Source: Russula earlei
Lineage: Eukaryota > Basidiomycota > Agaricomycetes > Russulales > Russulaceae
Direction of reading: 5' to 3'
Assembly (NCBI GenBank): GCA_025769875.1
Contig: JAGFNK010000195.1
Coordinates: 1 to 64,000 of the forward strand
Length of the DNA: 64,000 nucleotides
Positions 25,225-36,603 of this stretch are shown here, piece after piece. Made by a program: the position numbers and the translations under genes. Position 1 is the stretch's first letter, and each line of letters starts with the position of its first letter. Under the pieces are notes generated by a model, which did not search any database, was not told where the DNA came from, and was given only the letters and a program-made list of their open reading frames with translations.

Positions 25225-25500
25225 CTGTAGACACCATAGACACCATAGCACAACAACATACTATGTAGTGCTCTATAGCATCATAGTAAGTCTATATTGC
25301 TCAATGTAGTTCCAGTAGTTTATGACTATATTTATGTAGGCACAGTAGATGAAACCAAGTCTACATATCACTATGTAGGATGACTGAAATTATGGTTGTC
25401 TATGGAGATGATCAGTTTACTACATTGCACTATGGAGACAATTGTTCATTACATTGCTCTATGGAGACTATTGGTTATTATAATTATATTGCACTATCGA
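25225..25500. repeat. AT-rich block with CTATGTAG-type motifs, left
   Basis: Contains many variants of 'ctatgtag' and 'ctatagcatcatag'. A related block in inverse orientation lies at 27,640-27,975 ('ctatatagcgctacatagca'). The two may be worn terminal repeats of an element enclosing 25,500-27,640. Confidence 0.35.
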
Positions 25501-27615
25501 GCCTTACTGATGGTGGCCATGCTACACTGCATATTGTCCTCTCCTCTCCTCCCCAACCCACTCTCCCCTTTCCCATCCTTCCCCTCTCCTTCTCCCCTGA
25601 TGACACCGTTTTTCTTTCTCGCCTCTCCTCTCCTGATGGGAGGCCGCGCGCGCGAGTCGGTCGAAGTGGGGGTAAAAGGGTTTCTTGCTTGCTTTCTTTC
25701 TTTCTATTTCCTTCCTTTCTTGCCTTCGTCCTAGAGACGAAGGCTGGTTTTTATGTACATTGGGGACTGGAGCTAGACTAAATGGTATCCTAGAATGAGG
25801 GTAGCTAAAGAGAGGTAAATGTATTCTGAGATAAATGGGTATGGACGCGTGTGATCGCGGCGTTGAGGCGACAGGTGTAACGAAGCTAGGCTTTGGAAGG
25901 GTATAGTAAAGGGGGCTGTAGCAACGAGTGGGCACTAGTCGGCGTGGCCGAAATGCCGTGAAGGGGTGGTCGGCCAGGTCTCGAGCATTGGGGACTTCTG
26001 CCTGATGAGGCAGTGGCGGGCGTGCGGGCGAGCGTGCGGGCGAGCGTGCGTGCGCGTGGGGGTGAGCGTGGGGGTATGCGTACGGGTGCGCGTGGGTGGT
26101 AGCGACGTCGGAGGCGGAGGAGCGAGTGTGTGCATCGGAGGCGAGAGGCGGAGGGCGTGGTGTGCTTGCGTGTGTGACGTGGTGGAGAGAGGGAGTTGTG
26201 GGGCGCGCGTGTCGGGCGTTCGGCTGTTGACTTGTTGACTTGTCTCTCGCGGTGGGTGTGGGTGACGCTTGGTCAGCGTTGGCCAGTCCGCCGTGATCCA
26301 CGTCCAAGCCCGCAACTCACCTTACAGTGCAAAGGAGAGGAGAGGGGAGAGAGCACATGGGGAACATGCAAGTGAGAGTGGTCACGCGTGAAAAATGCTG
26401 CTTGCTTGTCTATGTGACTATGCAATGGGATGTTGACATATGTGATGGCAAGGCACAAGGTAAAAAGGCCAACATGTGCAACTTGTCGACTTCAAACCTT
26501 TTTTGACGACGGCCTCTTCGTTTTTACTAATCGCGTTCATTTTCTTTTGCCGTCATTCTTCCCCTCTTTACCCTCTCCTGCCCACTCTTCCTTCCCCATG
26601 GTCCCAGTTCAAGACTCCCAAGCTGCCAGTTTCATCAAGTTTTCACCGGCTATTACCCAAGTCATTCGAGTTTTCGAGTTTTCCCGCGCCATGTTGTTTC
26701 CGCGGGTGCGTTTTTTGTTTCGTTTTCACGCACTCTCTCATCATCTCCCCTCTCCTTCCTACTAAACAGCCTCTTGTTGGCCTTCAAGCTGCCTTCTCAC
26801 TCCCTTCTTCTGTGTCACTGCAGTGGTGACGATGGGGACGACAACGACATATGAGAGGACTTGTATTTAAGTGAAAGAAAAAAAAACGCACACAAACAAC
26901 TTAACTAAAATCGCGCGCGGGGGAAAACACGCGTTGCTTGAAGGTAAAGTACGCTTGAACCGAAAGCGAGCTCCCGCACGCAGGAAATGGTATTTCAGGG
27001 GATGGGCACATCACAGAAAACGAAAGTGCGACCCTCTCCCTAGGTCTCGCCAATGTGCGTTTCGGGTTTCCTTTTACTTGCGCAATCTCACTGTCACAGT
27101 GACAAGTACAACCATGCTCGGCGTCTTCAATGAGTGTCTTACGCATTCTGTGCGTTACCCTTTCCCCCCCTTTTTTTCGCTTTTCGTTTTTTTGTCACTC
27201 CCCTCTGCTTTCCTTTGCACAGGCTTCGCGCGGCTTCAAAACGTTGAACACACGTTCACGTCTCGACTCACCTGTACCCTGGTGCCGTCTTCTGCATCGT
27301 CCTTGATGCCTCCTCTTACCGCGACAAAGCCACCGACACCACTGTCCAAGTCCAAGAAACGAGAGAAGGTGGCCCTCGCTCCCGGGCACAGGCCGATGAA
27401 CAGTGAACAGGTGCGTTATTCCTTTTCGTTTTTGTGCACTCTCTCATACTCTCCGGCCTTTCGTCAAGTGCTCGGGGGGAGAAATGGACATATGGAGCGA
27501 CGACGAGACGCCGCTTAGAACGCATACGCAAATGACGACGACGGCTACGGGCGCAGTCCCAAGAAGTGCCGCGCGCGAGAGCCGGAACAGCGCCGCGGAG
27601 GCGAGTATCTGACTG
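25501..27615. other. GC-skewed low-complexity region with exon-like remnants
   Basis: A minus-strand 261-codon frame (25,522-26,307) is dominated by His/Pro/Ala repeats and looks compositional. On the plus strand an exon-like piece at 27,216-27,408, bounded by gcacag and gtgcgt, encodes 'KSKKREKVALAPGHRPMNSE', resembling the start of fungal cytochrome-b5-like proteins; this is a weak call. Another possible exon ends at the gtgcgt near 26,705. Nothing else is supported. Confidence 0.25.
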
Positions 27616-27639
27616 TAGTTCAAAAATATTAGTTAGCGT

Positions 27640-27975
27640 TGATATGTGAAATATATATTGTTTCCTGACATTTGTGTGAATTTAAGTGCCTGAGTTGTTT
27701 ATCATAACAATGTTGCAATCGGTAGAACATAAGCATGTGGTTGGCTACATAGGTATGGTTGATGATGGGAAGAAATGTATATTTATGTTGTTGATATAAC
27801 ATTGTATGATTTATGTAGCATTGGTAGAAGAAATGTAGTCAATGGTGCTCTATATAACCCTGGTGGCGGCTATATAGAGTTTGGTGGTTGCTATGTAGGC
27901 ATGAAACCTCGATGGTTGTAAAGTTGCTACAGACGCTATGGTAGCTATATAGCGCTACATAGCATTTTCAGTTTT
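27640..27975. repeat. AT-rich block with CTATGTAG-type motifs, right
   Basis: Mirror of the block at 25,225-25,500, including 'ctatatagcgctacatag' and repeated 'gctatgtag'. See that entry. Confidence 0.35.
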
Positions 27976-28187
27976 TTCCTGATGCCTTGGTCTTCAACTT
28001 GTACGGTGATGCTGATAAGCTGCCCCCTCATGTGTTGAGGAAGTTTGAAGACCATCACAAAGCCTTAAGCGACATGGAGGAGGGGGTGCTGAAGCACCAT
28101 GACAAAGATCCGACGGAGAAAACTACAAGAATGTTGCAGGTACTGCAGAAATTGAAAATTGGACCGGCAAGAATAAAGGAAATGTAA
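27976..28187 (+). CDS. Unidentified C-terminal exon-like ORF
   Basis: About 66 codons, 'VFNLYGDADKLPPHVLRKFE' to 'LQVLQKLKIGPARIKEM', ending in TAA at 28,185-28,187. Composition (many Lys, Leu, Glu, His) looks like true protein rather than random DNA, but it has no good Met and begins after repeat DNA, so it is probably a fragment. The family is unknown. Confidence 0.3.
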
Positions 28188-28344
28188 TACGAATGTGAAT
28201 CTTTACATCGGAAATAACACCTTAATTGTCACTGCACGGTGTGATCGCCCAAAGTCCATCTTCATGGCGAGAACAAGGGGGAGATGGACTTAGTTCGCCA
28301 TTCGGCGTGTGCATGAGCTAACGAACGGTTTGGGAGCTGAGAAG

Positions 28345-28730
28345 TGTTGCGCAGCATAGAGCGCAGCTAACAGGCCAAGCAACCCACCTTAGAGGTTGTG
28401 CTAAGTGCTCAACTGATATTGGGGTGTAGAGCGATGTGTATACTTGTCTACATGTATGGTATTTATACCTCTATGACCCAGGGCTGTTCCTAAGTCCAAA
28501 AGAGGTGACTACAGGTGTCCACTATATCGCGCATTCAGTGACGCGTGATGTGGAAACATTCTAGACACAGCATAAGGCTGCATCTTGTGATAGATAACAT
28601 AGTATGCATATCCCTATTGCCATAAGCGCATATACTAAAGTTCTGTCTAACACGTAACATCTATAAGTGGATCTTGAACCTTGTATGAAGGTCTTCACCT
28701 TCTTTGATCCGTTCGGGTTCCGGTTCAACA
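28345..28730 (-). mobile_element. Solo LTR, family B, copy 1
   Basis: A 386-bp sequence beginning TGTTG and ending CAACA, flanked by a perfect 5-bp duplication AGAAG (28,340-28,344 and 28,731-28,735). The same sequence lies in opposite orientation at 55,142-55,526. The TATAAATA box reads on the minus strand, which gives the strand call. No internal retroelement sequence is attached, so it is the remnant of LTR-LTR recombination. Confidence 0.9.
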
Positions 28731-29092
28731 AGAAGGTGACTCATCAAGGTGATAGCGAATCTTGCATTGCTAAACGCATGCGAGATCATGCTACCCTAGA
28801 CCCCCAAAAGGGAATCTGCCAGTGGGGTACAGTGTGGGTTTGAATCAAAGCTGGTAATGTTGTCAACATTGGCAGGGTGCAAATCAGAGGGGGTGAGATC
28901 AAAATAAAACATAGGAAAGATGTTTTGATAAGACCTCGGAATCAGAAAGATAACCACTCCAACTGCCAATCTATGATGGAGAGAGAGTGGGCAAGCGCCA
29001 ACAAGCTGCAATGAAGTGCTGGAGGACAGTTTGTGAGCTCAGCTCACAATCCATGTCATAAAGCAGCTTGTAGATCTGAAAGATATTACATG

Positions 29093-29494
29093 ATGGGCAG
29101 GAAGGGATAAGTTGACTCTGCTTATAGTCAACTCAGTGGACAATAAAAGTAAAATATTTCAAGTGCTGAGTAGGCTCTGTTGTGGCCACAAATTATATTA
29201 CATAAGTAATGACTTTAGTTGAGCATGAAAAATGTGACAAAAAAGGTTAAATAAGGACAGTCTACCCATTCCAGCACAACTTTTAGCCAGGCTAGGGTAA
29301 ATGTTGTGCCAGAATGAGTAGACTGTCCTTATTTAACCTTTTTTGTCACATTTTTCATGCTCAACTAAAGTCATTACTTATGTAATATAATTTGTGGCTG
29401 CAACAGAGCCTACTCAGCACTTGAAATATTTTACTTTTATTGTCCACTGAGTTGACTATAAGCAGAGTCAACTTATCCCTTCCTGCCTGTCATG
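29093..29494. mobile_element. Palindromic foldback (MITE-like) element, copy A
   Basis: Almost the whole 400 bp is one hairpin: the left arm from 'gggcaggaagggataagttg' is repeated in reverse up to 'caacttatcccttcctgcc', with only about 15 bp between arms ('agccaggctaggg'). It carries no ORF. A second copy is at 53,885-54,290. Both copies lie in CpG-poor repeat DNA. Confidence 0.9.
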
Positions 29495-29504
29495 TTAGGG
29501 TTGT

Positions 29505-31005
29505 GCCTGGCCAGGCTTCAGGCTGTGAGCTGGGCCAAGCCAGGCCAAAATAGGCTGGGCCAGGCCGAAGTGATGGCTTCATGATGGCTTTTGCCTGGCC
29601 TATGATTTGAAAAGCCAAAGCCAGGCCATCAAGCCACAGCTTTGACCTTTTTTTTGGGGTGATCATCAAACTTTAATTTATCAACATTGCATGGACACAC
29701 TGTCATGCCCTGTCATTTTTCATCATTGTATCTGTGCTTCCCTCTCAACCTTCCTTTTTGCTCAAGTACATGTACAATGTAAGTCATGGTGGCCTATATG
29801 TCAATGTGCCCAATGCTCATCTTTGTGTCATCAACTTGTGCTCCTCCCCCTTCTGCATCCAAAATGTCCACTCCTGACACAGTCAAACAACTTGTCAAGG
29901 ATATCAACTCTCTCTAGCTCTTTGTTGGACACTGTACCCAGAGGATTGAAAGATGATAAAATATGATCTGTTATGAATACAAAGGAAGGTGATGTTCCAG
30001 CACATGAAACCTTCAACTGCCAGTTTGATGCATTGTTTGGGGAGGATTGTCATGATCCTGGTGGCCACCTTCACCATATTCGCCAGGGAAAACTCGGAAT
30101 GGGTCTTGTGGTATCTTACCTTTTGAAGATCAACTGGACCAATTTTCCCCTGGATCTCATTGAGCTCAAACTGGAACATCTTATAGGAGAGCTTAAACAC
30201 CTCCAGTGTGTACCTAATCCATCGTTTCTTATCTATATTGAGTGATTATTAGATGAGTGGATGTACCTCACCCAGTACAAACACTCAACCCCACAGTGAC
30301 ACTCAAGGACACTGCCAACAGTGAGATGCCTCAACTTTCCTTCCAGCACAAAGCTGTCCTGGATTTCCACTCCCAACAAGCTGACAAGAATGACCCACCT
30401 ACTTCTTCAACGGTGGGTGGTGACCCAAATGCGCCCTCCTCAGCTAGTGCAGTGTCGACTCCACCAAACAAGCATAACATCACTTCTGTTGCTGACAACA
30501 ACAGTGATGGTGACGATGGAATTGTTGATCAGCCAGCACAATGTATGTCATCTTCATGTCCTGAGCATACTTTCTCAATTTGTTGTATTCTTTTCAGTCC
30601 AAAAGAAGTATGCCATGACAACCACATCATAGGTGAAGAGAATACATGCAATATCAGCTACAGTTGATGACATTGACATGATGGATACTAAGGGGGATCT
30701 ATGTGACAAGAGTATAGTTTTTTCTGAATGATGATGTTCATTGACTTTAACTGACTACTTTTCTGATGTTCTTTCAGATAATAAGAAAAGTGTGACCCTT
30801 GGAAATCCACAGGCCATCAATGCGGATGGGTTACTAATGGATGTGGATGTCCAGCCAGTCAATGACAGTTCATCCATGCATGAAGATAAGCATCAAGATG
30901 TGAATAATTTCTTTCAAATGGCTGTTGTCAAAGAAGTCAATGGGAAGTCAAAATAGTATCATGTGTGCAAAATATGCCAGTGAATTCATGCATTGACATT
31001 TTGTC
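29505..31005 (+). mobile_element. hAT-type transposon remnant with BED-finger ORF fragments
   Basis: The left end, 'tagggttgtgcctggccagg', matches the end of the well-bounded hAT-type element at 62,259 across more than 300 bp, except that nearly every CpG there is TpG or CpA here. Further right, plus-strand frames at 29,973-30,245, 30,257-30,667 and 30,741-30,956 look like exons of one decayed gene. The last one ends 'DVNNFFQMAVVKEVNGKSK', a stop, then 'YHVCKICQ', which fits the start of a BED zinc finger as in hAT transposases. No right end or target duplication was found, so it is truncated. Confidence 0.6.
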
Positions 31006-31014
31006 ATGTATACT

Positions 31015-33510
31015 AGTGTTTTCAGGTCAGGTCACATTGACTGCAAAAAACTGCTTGACTGAACCTGACCTGACTGATCATGAGTGAACTTTCAGTCAAG
31101 GTCAAACTGGATTGTAGAATGTCCAGTCACAGTCACATCAACTTTCAAGACTGATAAAAACTGGTCAAGACTGGTCAAGACTGGTGTGCCTGGTGTGCCT
31201 GGGATTTCTGTCAAGATTTCATGGGTTTGAGGATTATGGTCATAACTAGTCATAAGTAAAGCATGACTGGGAACATGTGTGTGAGATTGTAAGGCTGGTT
31301 ACCTGACCCTGTACCTAGTGAGTACCCAAGGAGAGAGAGAGCCCCCATGAGAAGTTGGACACAGGCACAAAGAGGAGTTCTCAAGCCAGTCAGAGGAGAA
31401 GGGGACACCAAAGCTTGCTTGTCATTCCAGAGGGTAAGTAAGTACAGGATACAGGGGAGTACAAAGGAAAATAGGAGATTGAAAAACAAGGGAGCATAAA
31501 GATTGTCTATGCTGCACACAGAAAAAAAAATGCACATCTCAATGCATGAAAATTGTGCATGTGGGAAAAGATGCATTGCATGCCATCAGGGTTTCAGACC
31601 TGACACCTCCTGTGGGGTTGAAATTTTGACCATCCCCAGTCAAACCTTCTTGAGTGAGCTTCAGCCTTGTGCACATGGCCTTGTTGCCATGCCAGAGTAG
31701 TGGGCGTGTTGCAGCGAAGCAGCAAGGTGGCATGGCATGCTTGCAGTGTGTCGAATGTGTTGTTGCGCCTCATAATGTTGCCAAGTGTCAGCCGTGTTGT
31801 TGTTGTTGCTGCTGCTGTCAATGCAAAGGTGGTGGTGGTGGCAAGGGTGAGGGCGGTGGTGAGAGAGGGTGGCAGCACATGGGGCGGCTTGCATGGGGGT
31901 GGCATTTGTCATCTTGTGGTGGCAGTGGTGAGGTCATCTCCACTGCAGGTGGCGGCAGCAGATGTGGGCGGTGATGTGTGAGTGGACAGGGAGGCGATGT
32001 GGGAGGTGGTGTGCAGCATGATGTTGGCATTGGCGGTGGCTTCTCCTGCATGATGGCATGGCAGCAGGGTCTGATCATTCTGTGGGGTGGCATGCTCTTT
32101 GTTTTCCAGTTATCTGTGCATTCTTGTTCCTCATTAACATCTTTTACAAGGTGTGGCAGCGAGATGGCAGTTGGCAGATATGAGATGGCAGCGTGGTTGG
32201 GAAGCAGGGTGTTAAGATCTGCTTAGATCTTAAGTACCGACTCTTAGTGAAAGAGTTGCTTGATTTAGTTCAAGCACTAAACTTCGGAACCTTTGATATT
32301 ATCTCAGGAAGATTGAGTGTAAGAGAAGAGAGGGGCCTCTTTCACTTAGAGTGCTTTGAAAGTGTTTTGAGATAGTTTGATCAAGAAGATATTTCTTGTC
32401 AGAGAGAGTAAGTTGAGCGTAAGGCTCAACTATCAGTACATGAGAGTATTTATACAATATCTCGAGAACGGCTGATCCGTTTCGCATGAAACTCGGAGTG
32501 CACATAGCTAAGAACCAGTAGTATCCAAAAACGTAGAGCGCAATTCGAAAGTATCAGGAATGACTCATGCGTGAGTCATCCTTTCCTAGTATCTGTCATC
32601 AGTTTGTAAGCATGAGTCATCAAACCAGTAAGCAATTTGTAATCAGTGGGTAAGCAATGAGTCATCAGTTAGTAACCAATCAGTAAGCAGTCCGTAAGCA
32701 AGTATGAGTAAGCAAAGCAATTGAGGCGCAAACAAAATCTTAACACAGGGGCATGGGCGGCAAGCGTGAGTTTGTAGGCATAAGTGTAGGGGTGACAGCA
32801 GAGATGGATGGAGCAGGGGCAACAACGGAGGGCGCAGTGGTTGACAGAGAGGGAATGGCAGTGGGTAATGCAGGCATTGGTGTGGAGACGACGAATGGCA
32901 AGGGTGTGACCGAGGCTGCAACAGTGATGACGGTGGGCAAAGCAGGGGCTGTGACAATGGCAGATGAGGCGAAGATGGCGGTCATGTGTGGAGCTGAGGC
33001 AATGGCCATGACAGGTGACACCGAGGGTGCAGGAGCTGGCAGGGCAGAGACAGGGGGGTGTAGAGGTGGCAGTGGATGTGGCAGAGGAGGCTGGGGTGTG
33101 TACAGATGTGGGAACGGATGCGACTGGGAGTGACATGGCCGTGGTTGGTGAAATGGGATCAATGACAGCAGGTGGGATGAAGGTGAAGGTGACTGGAGGA
33201 GGGGCATGAGTGGGTGACATGGAGGCAATGGTGGTAATGTTGTCAGAGGCAGAGGAGAGGGAGTGTGCATGTGGGTGTGTGAGACAGCAGGGGGTGACAT
33301 GACTTACCTGGTCAAGAACTGGTTTCAACCAGTCATCTTCCAGTTTCGGTTGAGACTGGTCTGAACTGGTCAAATGACTGTAAATGACCACATGTAACTG
33401 GTCACGTGCAGTCCAGTCCGGTTTTTTCAGGATTGGGCAAACTGGCAGCCAGTCATGGTCATGGTCATGCCAAAATTGTGGGAAAAACTGGACTTGACTG
33501 GACTTTGAAG
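31015..33510. mobile_element. Probable second hAT-like element or composite, bounded by 'actggtca' motifs
   Basis: Both ends carry clusters of 'actggtcaagactggtc'-type motifs (31,015-31,200 and 33,305-33,505), like the GC-motif ends of the element at 62,259 but with another core motif. Between them are a G-rich low-complexity part (31,640-32,100), a solo LTR (32,210-32,745) and the GTG-rich repeat (32,755-33,290). No transposase domain is visible. Boundaries are guesses. Confidence 0.35.
32210..32745 (+). mobile_element. Solo LTR, family A, copy 1
   Basis: Begins TGTTAAGATC and ends ATCTTAACA, 536 bp, with a perfect 5-bp duplication CAGGG on both sides (32,205-32,209; 32,746-32,750). Related sequence is inverted at 35,137-35,664 and forms the left end of the insertion at 34,397. 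Confidence 0.9.
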
Positions 33511-33639
33511 CACTATGTATGGATCACATGATACAGCAGAAGGGATTACAAGACATAAGAGATCACAAGACCAGTAAGTAAAGGGATGTATGACAGCAGG
33601 CAGTCCATAGTGAAAGGTAAGAAGTAAACATAAAAGGGA

Positions 33640-34396
33640 AATGGTGTAACAGTTCCTGTTCAAATATGCACTAGTGGACAAAGGGCCAATCTTATTGCTC
33701 TACTTGACAGTGGAGCAACCAACAACTTCATTCACAAGAATATCATTACTTGCTACAAATTCCCAGTTACCACTCTACAAAAGCCAAAGATTATGCACAA
33801 TGTAGATGGTACTCACAACAAAGCTAGAACTGTCACAGAAGCAGTTGACCTTTACATTCAATTTAAAGGACAAGAATATCAAATGTGCTTCTATGTCACT
33901 GAAATATCAACTGATGACATGCTCCTTGGCTTCCCATTCCTTCATGCTACCAACCCTACTATTGATTGGACTAAAGGAACCCTTGAAGATACTGTTGTAG
34001 CATCTACTTGGGATGCTGACAAATGGGTCAAATGACTTCCCTTACCTCCATGCTTTGACCCTACTCCAATCACAGTAGCAAAGATCAGCAGCTCTACCCA
34101 ATTAGCTGCACAGGCAGCTGATCAAGACAAGAAGGACTGGAAGAAATTAGTTCCTCCTGACTATCATCGCTTTGAAAGGCTCTTCTCTGAAGAAGCCTCT
34201 CATCGCTTTCCTACTTCCAAACCTTGGGATCATGCCATAGATCTTGTCCCTGATGCCCCATCTACACATAATTGCAAGATTTACCCTCTTGCACCAGTAG
34301 AACAACAGGCCCAAGATGAATTCCTAAAGGAACATTTGGAAAAAGGATACATTTGTCCTTCAAAATCACCATATGCCTCTCCTTGTTTCTTTGTAG
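33640..34396 (+). pseudogene. Ty3/gypsy pol, protease and start of reverse transcriptase
   Basis: 'IALLDSGATNNFIHKNI' is the aspartic protease active site (D-S-G), followed by 'TDDMLLGFPFLHATNPTIDW'. After a TGA at 34,033 the frame continues with 'HAIDLVPDAPSTHNCKIYPL' and 'LEKGYICPSKSPYASPCFFV', the entry to the reverse transcriptase. The stop sits where an Arg CGA would fit, consistent with CpG decay. The sequence is cut at 34,396 by an LTR-type insertion and resumes at 39,479. Gag lies outside or is lost on the left. Confidence 0.85.
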
Positions 34397-35136
34397 TGTT
34401 AAGATTCACCAATCTTAATTACTCTTCTAGTGATAGAGTTGCTTGATATAGTTCAAGCATTAGACTTCAGTGCCATTGATATTATCTTAGACAAGAGTGA
34501 ATGAAAGAGATGAAAGGGGCCTCTTATTGCTTATGAAGAGTTGACTTCAGAAAGAGAGACAGAATTTGGTAGTGATTCAGAGATCAAGTCAAGTGTAAGG
34601 CTCAACTTTAGATACATCAGAGTATTTATACTGTATCTCAATAACAGCTGATCTGATTCATATGAAACTCAGGAAGCACATAGCTGAGACCCTGTACTAT
34701 CCAAAACAAGATATTTAAACTAAGAGGTATGAGTAATGACTCATGCATGAGTCATCCTTTCCTAGTATCTGTCATTAATCCACTAAGCAATCAGTAAGTG
34801 TTGTAATCTGTCCCCTGGTTGTTCGTATTTTCTACTTACTACCCTCATCCCCTTGACTACTGTTTCATCCCTTGATTCTGATCAACTCGTTATTGTTTCA
34901 CCTTTCATGTTTCATCTACCAATTGATCCCTTTCTGCCATTGGCTTGGTTTCTATCTATTGTTCCACATATGGTACTGTACAGCCTTGCTAGATACAGTA
35001 TTTAAGCACCTGTAGAAGCTGGGGAATGCCCCAAGCTTAGCTTTGTCCCATTTCCTGTTGCATTCCTTGCTCTGTATCCTCTTTCAAAATCACAACTTGT
35101 TTGTGCTGGCTTATACTCTGCTTGACTTGAGCTCAT

Positions 35137-35664
35137 TGTTAAGATTCAATTTGCATCATTGTTTGTTTACTTACCTATGTCTGCTTACTCATTTCTTCTT
35201 ACTGATTGCTTACTGATTTGATGACTGATGCTTAGTGATCGTTGACTGATAGGATGACTGATGCTTAGCAATTGCTTACTGAACTGATGACAGATACTAG
35301 GAGAGAATGACTCATGCGTGAGCCATTTCTGATACGTTTGAATTGTGGTCTATTTGCTAGATACTACTGGGTCTCAGCTATGTGATCCCCAAGTTTCGTA
35401 CAAATCAGATCAGCCGTTGTTGAGATATAGTATAAATACTCAGATGTATCAAGAGTTGAGCCTTATGCTCGACATACTCTCTGAAAGAATCTACTTCTTT
35501 CTTATTCTCTCAAACCAAGTCACTACTCTAAGTAAAAGAGGCCCTTCTCATCTCATACATCCATTCTTCCTGAGATAATATCAAAGGATTCAAAGTCTAG
35601 TGCTTGAACTATATCAAGCAACTCTTTCACTAGAGTCAGTATTAAGATCAAGCAGATCTTAACA
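35137..35664 (-). mobile_element. Solo LTR, family A, inverted copy nested in the 5.1-kb insertion
   Basis: The reverse complement matches 32,210-32,745 (TGTTAAGATCTGCTT and onward). Flanking pentamers are CTCAT on the left and CTTGT on the right; both derive from CTCGT by a single CpG-type transition, so a decayed target duplication is likely (inference). Confidence 0.8.
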
Positions 35665-36603
35665 CTTGTCACAAGGAACCTTTGTGTTCCTCTACTTCTC
35701 TCTCATCATCCTCCTCTTCTGTGAAACCAGAAGATCAACTCTGTCTGCAGATTAGGTCATCCTTGACTTAGTCTTGAGATGCTAAAACCTTTGAACCAGT
35801 CTCTTCGAGTTGGCCCCCATTGAACCCCTGAACCAAGTCACAGGGAGTGGGCCCCACTTAGTGCTATCACAGCTTGGTCCAGTCTGGCTCAGTTTGGCTC
35901 AGCAACGGCTTGGCCAGATTGGGTGAGCCAGACCAAGCCAAGCCTGGCTTGCAGCTTGAGCCAATTCGAGCTGCCCCATTTGGGACATGTCTACTTTTGG
36001 ATCTACTTTCCATTTTGAGAACATTTGAACACTCTTGTTGCCACTTGGCACTTGCCACAGTTGCAAGTCGTTGAGTTAGCCACCCCAATGTGGCCCTTGG
36101 GCCATGTCTACTTTTGGATCTACTTCCATTTTGAAAACACTTGAAGTCTTGTACCACTGGCAACTGCTGCTTATGTGACTTATGTGATCAGTTCAAATTT
36201 TCACCTACATCCTCCCAAGTGTACTGAAACAGCAAGCACAATACTGTAATCCAAATAGATATATTGATACATTGTAACAAATGATGTTGGTTGCATGTGA
36301 GTGTTAGATGAGGCATCCCCAATTGCTGAGAACTACTGGGTGACCGGAGACCTGTCTTGCAGTGAAGAATTCCCTCATGAGTTCCTGCTCACATCCTGAT
36401 GGCTGGAGGTGGAAGCATAGCAGCTCGCCCAGCTTCTTGATGAGAGCACAGATCTTGTCCATCCATGCACAGCATGCTGCCTGGAGCTCAATACATGTCA
36501 TACTACTCCACATGCCAGCACAAGCCACCTTAGCCCACCTATCATGCCTGCAAGTGAGCCATCCTTCCCATTTCTGCATGCCAGCGCTCGAGCATCTATG
36601 CAA

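Noticed and set aside
25522..26307. A 261-codon minus ORF rich in His, Pro and Ala
   Set aside because: The length is explained by the GTGCGTGGG-type repeats on the plus strand; no domain, no splice context.
31640..32226. Several overlapping frames of 80-106 codons
   Set aside because: All are low-complexity (gtggtggtgg, tgttgttgctgctgc) and occur on both strands.
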